Source: CAZKHG01 sp964552655 (GTDB lineage: Bacteria > Bacteroidota > Bacteroidia > Bacteroidales > Tenuifilaceae). From it: a stretch of 64,000 bases of DNA. The stretch covers positions 17,980 to 81,979 of the forward strand of contig CAZKHG010000012.1 of NCBI GenBank assembly GCA_964552655.1. The letters are read 5' to 3'. The first letter of the stretch is position 1, and each line of letters opens with the position of its first letter. Under the pieces are notes generated by a model. It was not told where the DNA came from. It saw nothing but the letters and a program-made list of their open reading frames with translations, and searched no databases. The position numbers and the translations under genes are program-made. Of this stretch, positions 26,423 to 35,940 are shown one piece after another.

Positions 26423-27304
26423 ATGCAAGAAAGTATTATGCGCGAGATAACACCGTTGACTCAAGCAGATTGCTTTACGGTGTTCACCAGAACAAAAAAT
26501 GACTTCGATTTTCCTTTGCACTATCATGACGAGATTGAGCTCAATTTTATTATGAATGCAGAAGGAGCAAAGCGGATTGTTGGTGATCATATTGAGGAGA
26601 TCGGGGATATTGAGCTGGTACTGGTTGGATCTAACCTAGAACACGGCTGGTTTGGAGAGGGTTTTAAGGAGAATCAGATTACTGAGGTGACCATTCAGTT
26701 TCACCGCGATTTCTTTGAGGAGAAATTTCTGAGGAAAAATCAGCTGAGTTTTATTCGGAATATGTTGGAAAAATCAACCCGGGGAATTCTGTTTTCAACA
26801 TCAACCGCGAAACACCTGGCTCCCAGAATCTTAGGATTACATAAAAAGCATGGTTTCGATTCGGTTCTGGAGCTTATGTCCATCCTCCATGATCTCTCAA
26901 TCTCCAGGAATTTCAAGCTACTAAGCGATTCAAGCTTTAATAACTTCGAGAAGTTGTCCTACAGCAGCCGCAGGATTGAGAAGGTTATGAATTACTCCAA
27001 CCAGAACTTCCATAAACCCATAACCCTAGCTGAAGTTGCCCGCCTGACCTGTATGACCGAAACTGCATTCAGTCGCTTTTTTAAGCTTCAAACCGGGATG
27101 ACCTATATTAACTGCCTTAACGAAATCCGATTAGGTCATGCATCAAGAATGCTGATTGAAACTACCAATTCCATTTCGGAGATTGCTTACGATTGTGGGT
27201 TCAATAATATATCAAATTTTAACCGGATTTTCCGGAAGAAAAAGGGTTGTACGCCTAAAGAAATGCGCATCAGCTATGAACAGGGAACCCGGGTTTTTGT
27301 ATAA
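26423..27304 (+). CDS. AraC-family transcriptional regulator with cupin sensor domain
   Basis: An upstream TTG at 26381 is in frame, but the ATG at 26423 (MQESIMREITPL) is preferred. The N-terminal half is a cupin sugar-sensing domain (FDFPLHYHDEIELNFI; HGWFGEGFKEN). The C-terminal 100 residues are two AraC helix-turn-helix motifs: ITLAEVARLTCMTETAFSRFFK and SISEIAYDCGFNNISNFNRIFRK with KGCTPKEMR. It is divergent from the mannan unit and convergent with the GH5 gene at 27318. It is the only regulator inside the whole 30-kb carbohydrate locus, so it probably answers to a mannose-containing sugar and controls at least the left-hand unit. Confidence 0.9.
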   Translation: MQESIMREITPLTQADCFTVFTRTKNDFDFPLHYHDEIELNFIMNAEGAKRIVGDHIEEIGDIELVLVGSNLEHGWFGEGFKENQITEVTIQFHRDFFEEKFLRKNQLSFIRNMLEKSTRGILFSTSTAKHLAPRILGLHKKHGFDSVLELMSILHDLSISRNFKLLSDSSFNNFEKLSYSSRRIEKVMNYSNQNFHKPITLAEVARLTCMTETAFSRFFKLQTGMTYINCLNEIRLGHASRMLIETTNSISEIAYDCGFNNISNFNRIFRKKKGCTPKEMRISYEQGTRVFV

Positions 27305-27317
27305 CTATTTCTTGTTT

Positions 27318-28400
27318 TTATTTGTAAGGTGTCTTAAAATCAAGAGCTCTAAGTAATGGGATGTTAAGATCAGACTCAAATTTTTCCTTTGAACCCTTTT
27401 TAAAAATTCCAAAACTTCCTTTATAGTCCCATATTGTCCAGGCTATGTTTTTCTCTTCCAGATAATCTTTCACAATTTTATACCAGTAAACCCGATCATC
27501 GGCATTGCTGTTGGGAATAAAAACGCCAAATTCGCCACAGAAAATGTTTACATGATGTTTATCTCTGAACTCAACGGCAATGTTTAGTAGCGATTTAACA
27601 TACTCGGCATTGCCCTGAGTAGGATAATTGTTGAGAGCCTGCTCCACCCAGGTGCCCAGTAAATCTTTTGGGCAGGCAGGCATTTTATCCGAATTATAGG
27701 GGAAAGGAACCCCAGATAATGAAACCATTGATGGGGTATTCCAGCTTGCCCCCTGGTGGGTAAACATAAATGGGTCGTAGAAATGAAAGGTATAAATCAG
27801 GTTAGAATCATCGTAAATGGGCATTTGGGCCAAGTCGTTATAGCTGTTCCAACCCGATGGGCCAACAATAATTGTATGTTTCTTATCTTTAGATCGGATT
27901 GCATTAATGGCCTGCCGCTGAATTTCTCCCCATATCTGGTTGCTGATTCCATGTGGTTCATTTAATACTTCATACATAATGTAACCTGAACGATCCTTAT
28001 ATCTCTCGGCCAGCTGGGGCCATACTTTAACCAATATTTCAACAACGCTGGGACTGGTGCTAGTTGAAGGATCAAATGAGTGATTATCAATTAGTAAGTA
28101 CAGATTTAACTCTTCTGCCCAATTTATTGCAGAATCAAGGTATGCAAGAAAATGGGGGTCAATTTTAAACTCAGGAGCACCCAGTGTCATATCATGCAGA
28201 TTGATGGGTAATCGGATAACATCGCAACCCAGGCTTTTTATATCCCTAAAATCTTTTTTAGAGAATTTATTAAACTGGATTTTACGGGCATTCTGTGCCT
28301 GGAACCAACCGGTGAGGTTAACACCGCGATGAAAGGGTACCTGTGTTTGAGCAGACCAGATCATCATGTAAAAGATGCAAAAAACTATCAGTTTTTTCAT
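27318..28400 (-). CDS. GH5 endo-glycanase (cellulase-like), secreted
   Basis: A 360-residue enzyme with a signal peptide cut near SAQTQV. GH5 features are HRGVNLTGWFQ, SLGCDVIRLPINLHDM, LLIDNHSFD, the acid/base Glu in YEVLNEPHG, FHFYDPFMFTHQG and the nucleophile Glu in IFCGEFGVF. The subfamily is different from the GH5_7-like enzyme at 24780; similar proteins are usually labelled beta-1,4-endoglucanases. Substrate could be the glucan backbone of xyloglucan, glucomannan or mixed-linkage glucan. It is the last gene of the right-hand unit on the minus strand. Confidence 0.87.
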   Translation of the reverse strand: MKKLIVFCIFYMMIWSAQTQVPFHRGVNLTGWFQAQNARKIQFNKFSKKDFRDIKSLGCDVIRLPINLHDMTLGAPEFKIDPHFLAYLDSAINWAEELNLYLLIDNHSFDPSTSTSPSVVEILVKVWPQLAERYKDRSGYIMYEVLNEPHGISNQIWGEIQRQAINAIRSKDKKHTIIVGPSGWNSYNDLAQMPIYDDSNLIYTFHFYDPFMFTHQGASWNTPSMVSLSGVPFPYNSDKMPACPKDLLGTWVEQALNNYPTQGNAEYVKSLLNIAVEFRDKHHVNIFCGEFGVFIPNSNADDRVYWYKIVKDYLEEKNIAWTIWDYKGSFGIFKKGSKEKFESDLNIPLLRALDFKTPYK

Positions 28401-28449
28401 ATCCTGTAATTTTGTGGTAACAATTATTTAAGCGAACTTTTTATGTCAT

Positions 28450-29646
28450 CTACGGTTTAAGGCGAAGCAAAATAACGTCGTGCGGTTGAACCGTGTTTTT
28501 AAACGGGAGAGCCGTTGTACCGAGATCTTTTCTCAACCAGCAGTCTCGGATTTTATAAACGTTAGCATTAAAATTATAGTTTTTACCTGATACCCCGTCA
28601 TAGATTGAGTTATCTTTCCATTTGAATTCGAATTCAATTGGCTTCTCCCCCCTATTAAGAAAACAAATTGCAACTTCATTATTGTCCAATGGTTTGGCAA
28701 AAACTTCGAAATCACCTTGATGTAACATTCTGAAACATTGAACTCCAAGTGGATCCTGATCTATGGCGATGGCTTCCTTGTTTGTAAGTATTTCCTGGGT
28801 TTCTTTTGTCATGTTACGAATGTCGTTACCTGCAATAAGTGGGGCAGCAAGCATACACCAAAGTGAGAAATGAGCCCGATTTTCGGAAACGCTCAGCCCG
28901 TTTCCAACCTCCAGCATATCGGGGTCGTTCCAGTGGCCGGGGCCGGCATATTTTCTTAGGTCTATTTGCTTATCGAGAATGCTTAGCACTCCAAATTTCG
29001 ACCAGGTGCCAAAACCCATATCGCAATCCCAGCAATTGGTTATATCGCCCGTTGTACGCCATAAATGACCAATTTCCGGTGCCCATAGCCAGGGTTTATT
29101 GTCGCCCCATTCACAAATGCTAAACACAATGGGCCTTCCAGCAGCAAAAATTGCATCGCGCATGGTTTTGTAAGCTGCATCAGCTTTTAGTCCATCGGTG
29201 TTGCACCAGTCATACTTCAAATAATCGATACCCCAGCTGGCATAGGTTATTGCATCCTGGTATTCATGGCCCCTGCTGCCAGGTCTGCTACCACAAGTTT
29301 GGCTGCCTGCATCGGAGTAAATGCCGATTTTCAACCCTTTGGAATGAACATAGTCTGCCAGAGCCTTCATTCCTGATGGAAACCTGACAGGATCTTCGTG
29401 AATAAATCCTTGGTTATCGCGGGCTCCATGCCAGCAGTCATCAATATTAATGTAAGTGTAACCGGCATCCTTCATCCCGCTGGCAACCATAGCATCTGCG
29501 GTTTTGCGAATTAGCTCTTCGTTAATATCACATGCAAAAGTATTCCAGCTGTTCCATCCCATAGGTGGTGTTTTAGCCAGATCGAATTTCTGGGCATAGC
29601 TGAGGGAACAGATAAAGATAATCCCGATAGCAGTTAGGTTTTTCAT
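28450..29646 (-). CDS. GH27 alpha-galactosidase
   Basis: The frame reaches 29700, but the ATG at 29646 (MKNLTAIGIIFICSLSYAQ) gives a proper signal peptide and avoids overlap with the upstream GH3 gene. The 398-residue mature-type layout is that of GH27: KTPPMGWNSWNTF, YINIDDCWHG, GLKIGIYSDAG, the nucleophile Asp in YLKYDWCNTDG, and WRTTGDI plus the acid/base Asp in GHWNDPDMLEVGNG. The C-terminal beta-sandwich is present. It removes alpha-1,6-galactose from galacto(gluco)mannan or similar side chains. Confidence 0.93.
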   Translation of the reverse strand: MKNLTAIGIIFICSLSYAQKFDLAKTPPMGWNSWNTFACDINEELIRKTADAMVASGMKDAGYTYINIDDCWHGARDNQGFIHEDPVRFPSGMKALADYVHSKGLKIGIYSDAGSQTCGSRPGSRGHEYQDAITYASWGIDYLKYDWCNTDGLKADAAYKTMRDAIFAAGRPIVFSICEWGDNKPWLWAPEIGHLWRTTGDITNCWDCDMGFGTWSKFGVLSILDKQIDLRKYAGPGHWNDPDMLEVGNGLSVSENRAHFSLWCMLAAPLIAGNDIRNMTKETQEILTNKEAIAIDQDPLGVQCFRMLHQGDFEVFAKPLDNNEVAICFLNRGEKPIEFEFKWKDNSIYDGVSGKNYNFNANVYKIRDCWLRKDLGTTALPFKNTVQPHDVILLRLKP

Positions 29647-29686
29647 GATGTATTTAGTATTAATGCAATTACTTTTACTGTGTAAA

Positions 29687-31993
29687 TCAATTAACAACAC
29701 GGAACTTAACCCTTGATAGATCTATAGAACTTGTTCCAACTAATACCTCAAATTCACCGGGTTCAACAACACGCTTCATATCGCGGTTGTAAAACTGTAA
29801 TTTTTCCGGGGTGATTTTAAACAATACCTTTTTGTTTTCACCCGGGTTTAGCGTGATCCTTGCAAAATCTTTCAGTTCCAGAATGGGACGTGTTACCGAG
29901 CTCACCATATCATGGATATAGAGTTGTACAATTTCATCGCCTGTGTATTTCCCTTCATTTGTAACTTCAACTGAAACCATCAGCGATTCATTCATTCTGA
30001 TTTCCTCCCGGCTGAGTTCAGGTTTACCATAAGTGAAATGGGTGTAGCTTAACCCATACCCAAACGGGAATAACGGGGTCATATCAGAATTGACATAGTT
30101 GCGGTTACGTGATGGTTTTTTACTGTAATAAGCTGGAAGTTGCCCAATGTTTCTGGGGAATGTTACACTGAGTTTACCTGAAGGATTTATTTCGCCAAAG
30201 ATAACATTTGCAACTGCCATACCGGTTTCCTGTCCCAGGTACCATCCTTCGATTATGGCAGGAACTGTTTCAGCCACATAGTTAATTGTGATTGGACGGC
30301 CATTGAATAGTAGAACAACTATCGGTTTTCCGGTTTTTACAATTGCTTTAACCAGCTCCTCCTGTCTTCCAAACAGGTTTAGGTCATCGCGGTCGCCGCG
30401 GTGATTTTCGCTCCATCCTTCCCGGCATATTGATTCATTTTCACCGATTACTAAAAGGATGACATCACAGCTTTTTGCTACGCTTACCGCCTCCGAAATA
30501 AGTTTACGATCGGAGTTTTCATCATTCATTGATGTATTATCGTTTTCCCACCAGGAGCCTGTTGTGGTTGTTATTTTACAACCCTCTGCATAACAAACCT
30601 CAAATTTTCCCTTACCAAATTGCTTTATGCCTTCTAAAACGGAGGTTCCAACCCTGGGCTCTATACTATACCCCCCAAAATGTACATCTGCAGCATTAGG
30701 ACCAATTACTGCAATTTTTTTGATTTTTGATACATTAAGTGGTAGCAAGTTATTGCTGTTTTTGAGTAAAACCATCGATTTGTGGGCAGCTTCCAGGGCA
30801 AGATTTTTGTGCTCCTGACAGTTGGTAATGGTTTTCGCCCTTTCTGGATCAGCATAAGGTGATTCAAAAAGTCCTAGTCGGAACTTATTGAGCAGTACAT
30901 ATTTTACTGCAAAGTCAAGATCTTTTTCCGATACAATGCCCTTTTTTACCAATTCGGAAACAGTTAAAAAGTAGGGTTTAACATCCATAATTTCGGAGTT
31001 AACCCCCGATTGTAAAGCCAATCGGGTAGCATCATCAGGACTTTCTGCTATGAAATGTTTCCGGTACAGATCCTCAATTCCACCCTGATCGCTGATTACA
31101 TTGCCATCGAATCCCCATTCATCTCTCAATACTGTTTTGAGTAACCATGGGTTGGAGTGGTTGGGGATACCAGACCACTCGTTGTATGATGGCATTATGC
31201 TTTTAACCTTTGCTTCCTTAACGGCTATCTCGAATGGGTAAAGGTGATTCTCACGAAAGTAACGTTCATCGCAAACTACCGGAGCAGTATTGTTGCCCCC
31301 TTCTCCTTGCCCATGACCGGCAAAATGCTTTAGTGTAGCTATAACATGCTGGTTGTCAATGGTTGAGGAATGTCCCTGGAATCCCAGAACTGCAGCCTTC
31401 CCAATTCTGGCTGTAAGGTAAGGATCTTCACTGATGGTTTCCTCAGTTCTTCCCCATCTTGGATCACGGGCAAGATCAAGAACCGGAGAAAGAGCCTGAT
31501 GAAAACCTCGAACTCGCATTTCCAATGCTGTTGCAGAATAAATACGTTCTATAAGAGCTGTGTCCCACGTACAACCTAACGCGATAGCCTGGGGAAATAC
31601 AGTACTCCCAGTAGCCATGAAACCATGTAACCCTTCACCAATATAAGTACACGGAATTCCTAATCTTGTCTTTTCAACCAGTACTTTTTGCAGCTCATTA
31701 TCGAGGCGTATTGCCTGTTCCATTGGCATTTTAACTTGCGAGAAGGACACGGATCCAATTCCGTCCTTAAATACATCCAGCACCCTTTTTTCATTGATGT
31801 TTCCTAAAGAATCAATCAGGTAGTTGGCATTGATAACATGGCAAAGTTGAGCCGCTTTTTCCTCAGGTGTCATTTTGGACATTAGCAATTCAACCCTTTT
31901 CTCTATAGGTAGTGAAGGATTATGATAATCCTCATTATTTACACAGGCGTTAATAATGATAAGTGGCAATAAAATAGCTATCAGCTTTTTCAT
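29687..31993 (-). CDS. GH3 beta-glucosidase/beta-xylosidase, lipoprotein
   Basis: A 768-residue GH3 enzyme with a lipoprotein signal peptide (LPLIIINACVN). It has the full three-domain layout: TIM barrel (RWGRTEETISEDP, KHFAGHGQGEGG), nucleophile Asp in GNVISDQGG, the second alpha/beta domain (SICREGWSENHRGD near residue 515), and a C-terminal fibronectin-III-like domain (EVTNEGKYTGDEIVQLY). It trims non-reducing ends of oligosaccharides in the periplasm or at the surface. The sequence style matches BglX-like enzymes; glucose, xylose or mannose linkages are all possible. A second, distant GH3 lies just upstream. Confidence 0.9.
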   Translation of the reverse strand: MKKLIAILLPLIIINACVNNEDYHNPSLPIEKRVELLMSKMTPEEKAAQLCHVINANYLIDSLGNINEKRVLDVFKDGIGSVSFSQVKMPMEQAIRLDNELQKVLVEKTRLGIPCTYIGEGLHGFMATGSTVFPQAIALGCTWDTALIERIYSATALEMRVRGFHQALSPVLDLARDPRWGRTEETISEDPYLTARIGKAAVLGFQGHSSTIDNQHVIATLKHFAGHGQGEGGNNTAPVVCDERYFRENHLYPFEIAVKEAKVKSIMPSYNEWSGIPNHSNPWLLKTVLRDEWGFDGNVISDQGGIEDLYRKHFIAESPDDATRLALQSGVNSEIMDVKPYFLTVSELVKKGIVSEKDLDFAVKYVLLNKFRLGLFESPYADPERAKTITNCQEHKNLALEAAHKSMVLLKNSNNLLPLNVSKIKKIAVIGPNAADVHFGGYSIEPRVGTSVLEGIKQFGKGKFEVCYAEGCKITTTTGSWWENDNTSMNDENSDRKLISEAVSVAKSCDVILLVIGENESICREGWSENHRGDRDDLNLFGRQEELVKAIVKTGKPIVVLLFNGRPITINYVAETVPAIIEGWYLGQETGMAVANVIFGEINPSGKLSVTFPRNIGQLPAYYSKKPSRNRNYVNSDMTPLFPFGYGLSYTHFTYGKPELSREEIRMNESLMVSVEVTNEGKYTGDEIVQLYIHDMVSSVTRPILELKDFARITLNPGENKKVLFKITPEKLQFYNRDMKRVVEPGEFEVLVGTSSIDLSRVKFRVVN

Positions 31994-32028
31994 TAGGTTG
32001 AGTTTAATTTTTTAATAAAATTCCCGCA

Positions 32029-34176
32029 TTATATTGAAATCCTTTGGCTCAACAAGATGTTATCTGAGGATGAACCAACAAGTATTTCAAAATCGCCCGG
32101 TTCTAAAACCCATTTTTTTGCTTCAGGATCAAAGTACTGAAAAGCCCTTGTATCTAAAACTAATTTTACATTTTTGGTTTCTCCTATATTTAGGCCAACC
32201 TTGGCAAATCCTTTTAGCTCTTTAAGTGGACGTGGCAATCTGGATTCAATATCTCTTACATATACCTGTGCAGATTCTTTCCCATAGAAACCACCTGTAT
32301 TTTTAATGTCAAAAGAAATTGTGCAACTGATCTCATTGGATTGTTTAGTTGTTTCAATTTTAAGGCTATCGTATTGAAATCTTGTATATGATAAACCAAA
32401 ACCAAACGGGAAAAGGGTTTTTACATTTTTAGTTTCGTAATAGCGATAACCGACAAAAATGTCCTCATTGTAATTGACATTCCCATTTTTCCCGGGATAC
32501 TCGCCATAAACAAAAGGAGGTGTGTCTTCAAGTTTTATGGGTAGGGTATATGGGAGTTTTCCCGAAGGGTTGATATCACCAGAAATAACTTTAGCCAGAG
32601 CTGTTCCTGTTTCCATCCCCAAATAGCTGGTAAAAAGTAGTCCTTTGACATCTTTCAGCCAATCGTTCATTTCAACGGGGCTGCCAGCGATTAAAACAAC
32701 AGCGGTTTTTGGGTTAGCTTTTACCACTGCTTTAATAAGTTGATCCTGACCGTATGGTAGTTTCATATCAAGCTTGTCCGAGCCCTCGCAATCTAGGTTT
32801 GTTTCATGATTTAGCCCACCAAAGATTATCACAGCATCCGCATTTGAGGCAACACCAACAGCCTCTTTTATTAGCTTCTTGTTTACTTCTTTTAAATCTT
32901 TTGAAATACTATATCCCTGAACAAAATTTATTTTAACTGAGTCACCCAATCTCTTATGCAAACCTTCGAGGGGAGTGATTTCGTATTTTGCCTTAATTTC
33001 GGTACTCCAGCCACCATAGGCATGTTTGCGCGTAGCATTGTCGCCAATTACTGCTAAGGTTTTAATTTTCTTAAAATCGAATGGAAGTAGTTGTTCATTT
33101 TTTAAAAGTACAACAGCTTCTTCTGCTACATTTAATGCAACCTTAGCATGTTCGAGTGTTCCAAGTCTATCGGCCATACCAGAAGTGTCCGGTTCAGATT
33201 TTCCAAGCAGGTTAAGTTTCAGGATCACATAGAGTATTCGTCTAACTTTATCATCAACAACTTTAGGATCAATTTTACCGGCTTTTATTGAATCGAGAAG
33301 AGGTTGTCCAAGGTAGTAATTCCCTTTTACTCCATCAATGGGGTACATTTCCAGGTCTAACCCGTTATTTGCAGCTTCCATAGTATTATGTGCTCCACCC
33401 CAATCAGACATAACCAGACCCGGGAATTTCCACTCTCCTTTTAGGATATCGTTTAGCAGATAAGCATTATGACAGCAATGTTGACCCCTGAATTTATTAT
33501 AGGCTCCCATTACACTTAGCACTTCACCTTCCTTCACACTGGCTTCAAAAGCAGGCAGGTAGATTTCACGCAAAGCCCTTTCAGAAGCTTCTACATTTAT
33601 GGTTCCTCTTTCAAATTCCTGGTTATTTAAGGCATAGTGTTTTGCACAAACTGCAATTCCTTTGGATTGTGCTGCTTTAATAAATTTTACGGCCATTTGT
33701 GAGGTAAGGTAAGGATCTTCACTCATATATTCCCAGTTTCTACCATTTAGAGGTGTCCGGTGAATATTCAAACCAGGGGCAAGCATGATGTCTTTCCCTC
33801 TGGCCAGGGCTTCTTCTCCATATGCAATACCAAATCCATCCGCTAAATCCGGATTCCAGGTAGATGCCAGAGAGGTGAGGGCAGGAAAATATGCAGAAGC
33901 ATCGTTAGGCCAGTTTAACACACCCCAGCTATCCGGGGTTTTCTCCTCACGAACCCCGCATGGCCCGTCAGATAAATGCAATGCCGGAATACCAAGCCGG
34001 GGGATGGCCGGTGTTGTGAAAAAGGTATTGCCATGTATCAATGACACTTTTTCTTCAAGTGTGAGCTGAGCGAGGATTTCATCGATTTTCTGATCCATTG
34101 TTTTTTCATTTTTACAGGAATTCATAAGAATAATTGTTAGTCCTATGAATAAAAGTGGGGTTGATATTCGTTTCAT
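32029..34176 (-). CDS. GH3 beta-glucosidase, lipoprotein, second type
   Basis: A 715-residue GH3 enzyme with a lipoprotein signal (TIILMNSCKN). It belongs to a different branch from its neighbour: LSDGPCGVREE, ALARGKDIMLAPGLNIHRTP, KHYALNNQEFERG and nucleophile Asp in GLVMSDWGGAHN. The second domain and the C-terminal fibronectin-III-like domain (FDIKNTGGFYGKESAQVYV) are complete. These features match beta-glucosidases of the BglA/thermostable B type. Two GH3 enzymes side by side suggest removal of different residues, for example backbone glucose and a side-chain sugar. Confidence 0.9.
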   Translation of the reverse strand: MKRISTPLLFIGLTIILMNSCKNEKTMDQKIDEILAQLTLEEKVSLIHGNTFFTTPAIPRLGIPALHLSDGPCGVREEKTPDSWGVLNWPNDASAYFPALTSLASTWNPDLADGFGIAYGEEALARGKDIMLAPGLNIHRTPLNGRNWEYMSEDPYLTSQMAVKFIKAAQSKGIAVCAKHYALNNQEFERGTINVEASERALREIYLPAFEASVKEGEVLSVMGAYNKFRGQHCCHNAYLLNDILKGEWKFPGLVMSDWGGAHNTMEAANNGLDLEMYPIDGVKGNYYLGQPLLDSIKAGKIDPKVVDDKVRRILYVILKLNLLGKSEPDTSGMADRLGTLEHAKVALNVAEEAVVLLKNEQLLPFDFKKIKTLAVIGDNATRKHAYGGWSTEIKAKYEITPLEGLHKRLGDSVKINFVQGYSISKDLKEVNKKLIKEAVGVASNADAVIIFGGLNHETNLDCEGSDKLDMKLPYGQDQLIKAVVKANPKTAVVLIAGSPVEMNDWLKDVKGLLFTSYLGMETGTALAKVISGDINPSGKLPYTLPIKLEDTPPFVYGEYPGKNGNVNYNEDIFVGYRYYETKNVKTLFPFGFGLSYTRFQYDSLKIETTKQSNEISCTISFDIKNTGGFYGKESAQVYVRDIESRLPRPLKELKGFAKVGLNIGETKNVKLVLDTRAFQYFDPEAKKWVLEPGDFEILVGSSSDNILLSQRISI

Positions 34177-34198
34177 GTTATCGTTTTTTAAATTGCAT

Positions 34199-35929
34199 TT
34201 ATTTTAATCCAAATCTGCTTCTTATCCAGTTCATTTTCTGTATATAGAAATCCTGTGGCAGACCATGGCCTGAGTTTGGATAAACGATATACTTTTTTTC
34301 AACCCGAACCTGATTGTAAGCAGCAAAATTTATATGTGGCGGGCAAACATCATCTACAAGACCTACACCCATTATCAACGGTGCTTTAATCCAAGGTGCA
34401 AGGTTTTTGATATCAAAGTAGCTTAAGGTGTAAAAAACTTGTTCCCACGTTTGTTTTTTCTCCACTTCAACATAGTTAACAAATTCATTTCCAGGCCAGG
34501 ATGCAACCTTGAAATAGTGTTCAAAATCTGATAGGAAAGGCACTTGTGGTGCACAAACTTTTATTCTGGTGTTATTAAGTGCAGCAGTGGCAAAAGTTAA
34601 TGCGCCACCCTGACTTGCTCCTTCAACGGCTACACGTGAAGTATCAACTTCCGGACGTGAAAATAGAAAATCTACACCCCGAACACAATCCATATAAGCA
34701 CCACGATAAATATAAAGCTCTTTATCAGTTAAAAAATACTGTAAATAACCCGGAAAGCCTGGATTTACATCATCCTTGCTGTTGCCATGTCCACGGATAT
34801 TAAGCCCAAAACCAATTATATCATCGCCATAGTTCACATAATCCGGGATGATTGTACTGCTATATCCCTGAACCTGCATTATCGCCGGATATTTTCCGGG
34901 TGCAGCGGGTACAGAATACCATCCTCGTATCAAAATATTCCCAAGCGAACGCATCTCAACAAGGTAGATATTGCGTTTTGGGGTGCATAAGGAATCAATT
35001 TTGATTATTTTAAACTGGGGATCAACAGCGGCCAGCTCTTTTTTTGCCCTTTGCCAGAAGTTTGTAAAATCAGGTTGAGGATTTGGGGGAGAAACAATTT
35101 TCTCCGGCTCGTAACCAAATGAAAATGAAACGGTTTTAACAAAATTCTCCCCGTTGAAGGTTACAAATGCTTTGTAAAATCCGGGTTCTATTCCGGGTAA
35201 AACTAAGCTGGAGGGAACTGTTTTATTGCTTTTAATAGTGATCTCCTTCTCATTTGTAAGGATTTCTTTTTTAAAATCTGAAATCACTTTTACCTGCAAT
35301 TTCCCTTTGAAGGGTTTGGTAAATGAATTCTTTATGTTCAGCTGAAGGTTGATATTGTTTGATCCCTTAAAAATCCTGTCGGCTTGTGCAAAAACGGGTT
35401 CTATGCTAACCTTATCCATCAGGCCTATTACTGCCAGCTGAATGGGGTCGCTGTATATTCCTCCATTACCCCCTGCATCGTAAACCCTTACTGCTACCGT
35501 GTTTGGTTGATCCCATTTAACCAGTGATGTTGGTATTGAGTATTTGCGTGGTGTATCCCACATGCAGATATAATTTGGCGGTAGATCTCCTGTTTTACCA
35601 ATAAACTCGCCATTAAAATAGGTGTAATCAGCATCATCAATTTTGCCAAGCTGAATTGAGAACCCGCCATACTCCAGTGCATCCTTTTTGTATTTAGAAG
35701 GAATGGTGAAGGTTGCCCTATACCATGCATACCCGTCATAAGCCGGATATCCTTGTTGCTCCCATACCATGCCTGGGTTAATTTCAACCCATTTTGAATC
35801 ATCAAATGATGGGTTTTTCCACTCCAGGTTATCACCTGTGCTAAATTTCCATTTTGTGGGTAAAAGGTTTTGAGAAAAACCAAGGGAACAGGTTATCACT
35901 AGGATAATTGTATAAACTATTCTTCTCAT
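34199..35929 (-). CDS. CE7-like acetyl esterase with N-terminal jelly-roll domain
   Basis: A 576-residue secreted protein (signal peptide to LGFSQ). Residues about 20-165 resemble the sugar-binding jelly-roll of GH2 enzymes (WVEINPGMVWEQQGYPAYDGYAWYRATF; NTVAVRVYDAGGNGGIYSDP). The C-terminal part from about 285 is an acetyl xylan esterase / cephalosporin-C deacetylase (AXE1) alpha/beta hydrolase: Ser in EGASQGGAL (about 440), Asp in GLVDDVCPP (about 525) and His in NSGHGLP (about 555). It probably removes acetyl groups from acetylated xyloglucan or glucomannan. Such a domain pairing is uncommon relative to simple 320-residue CE7 enzymes. Confidence 0.85.
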   Translation of the reverse strand: MRRIVYTIILVITCSLGFSQNLLPTKWKFSTGDNLEWKNPSFDDSKWVEINPGMVWEQQGYPAYDGYAWYRATFTIPSKYKKDALEYGGFSIQLGKIDDADYTYFNGEFIGKTGDLPPNYICMWDTPRKYSIPTSLVKWDQPNTVAVRVYDAGGNGGIYSDPIQLAVIGLMDKVSIEPVFAQADRIFKGSNNINLQLNIKNSFTKPFKGKLQVKVISDFKKEILTNEKEITIKSNKTVPSSLVLPGIEPGFYKAFVTFNGENFVKTVSFSFGYEPEKIVSPPNPQPDFTNFWQRAKKELAAVDPQFKIIKIDSLCTPKRNIYLVEMRSLGNILIRGWYSVPAAPGKYPAIMQVQGYSSTIIPDYVNYGDDIIGFGLNIRGHGNSKDDVNPGFPGYLQYFLTDKELYIYRGAYMDCVRGVDFLFSRPEVDTSRVAVEGASQGGALTFATAALNNTRIKVCAPQVPFLSDFEHYFKVASWPGNEFVNYVEVEKKQTWEQVFYTLSYFDIKNLAPWIKAPLIMGVGLVDDVCPPHINFAAYNQVRVEKKYIVYPNSGHGLPQDFYIQKMNWIRSRFGLK

Positions 35930-35940
35930 AATAAATGTTT

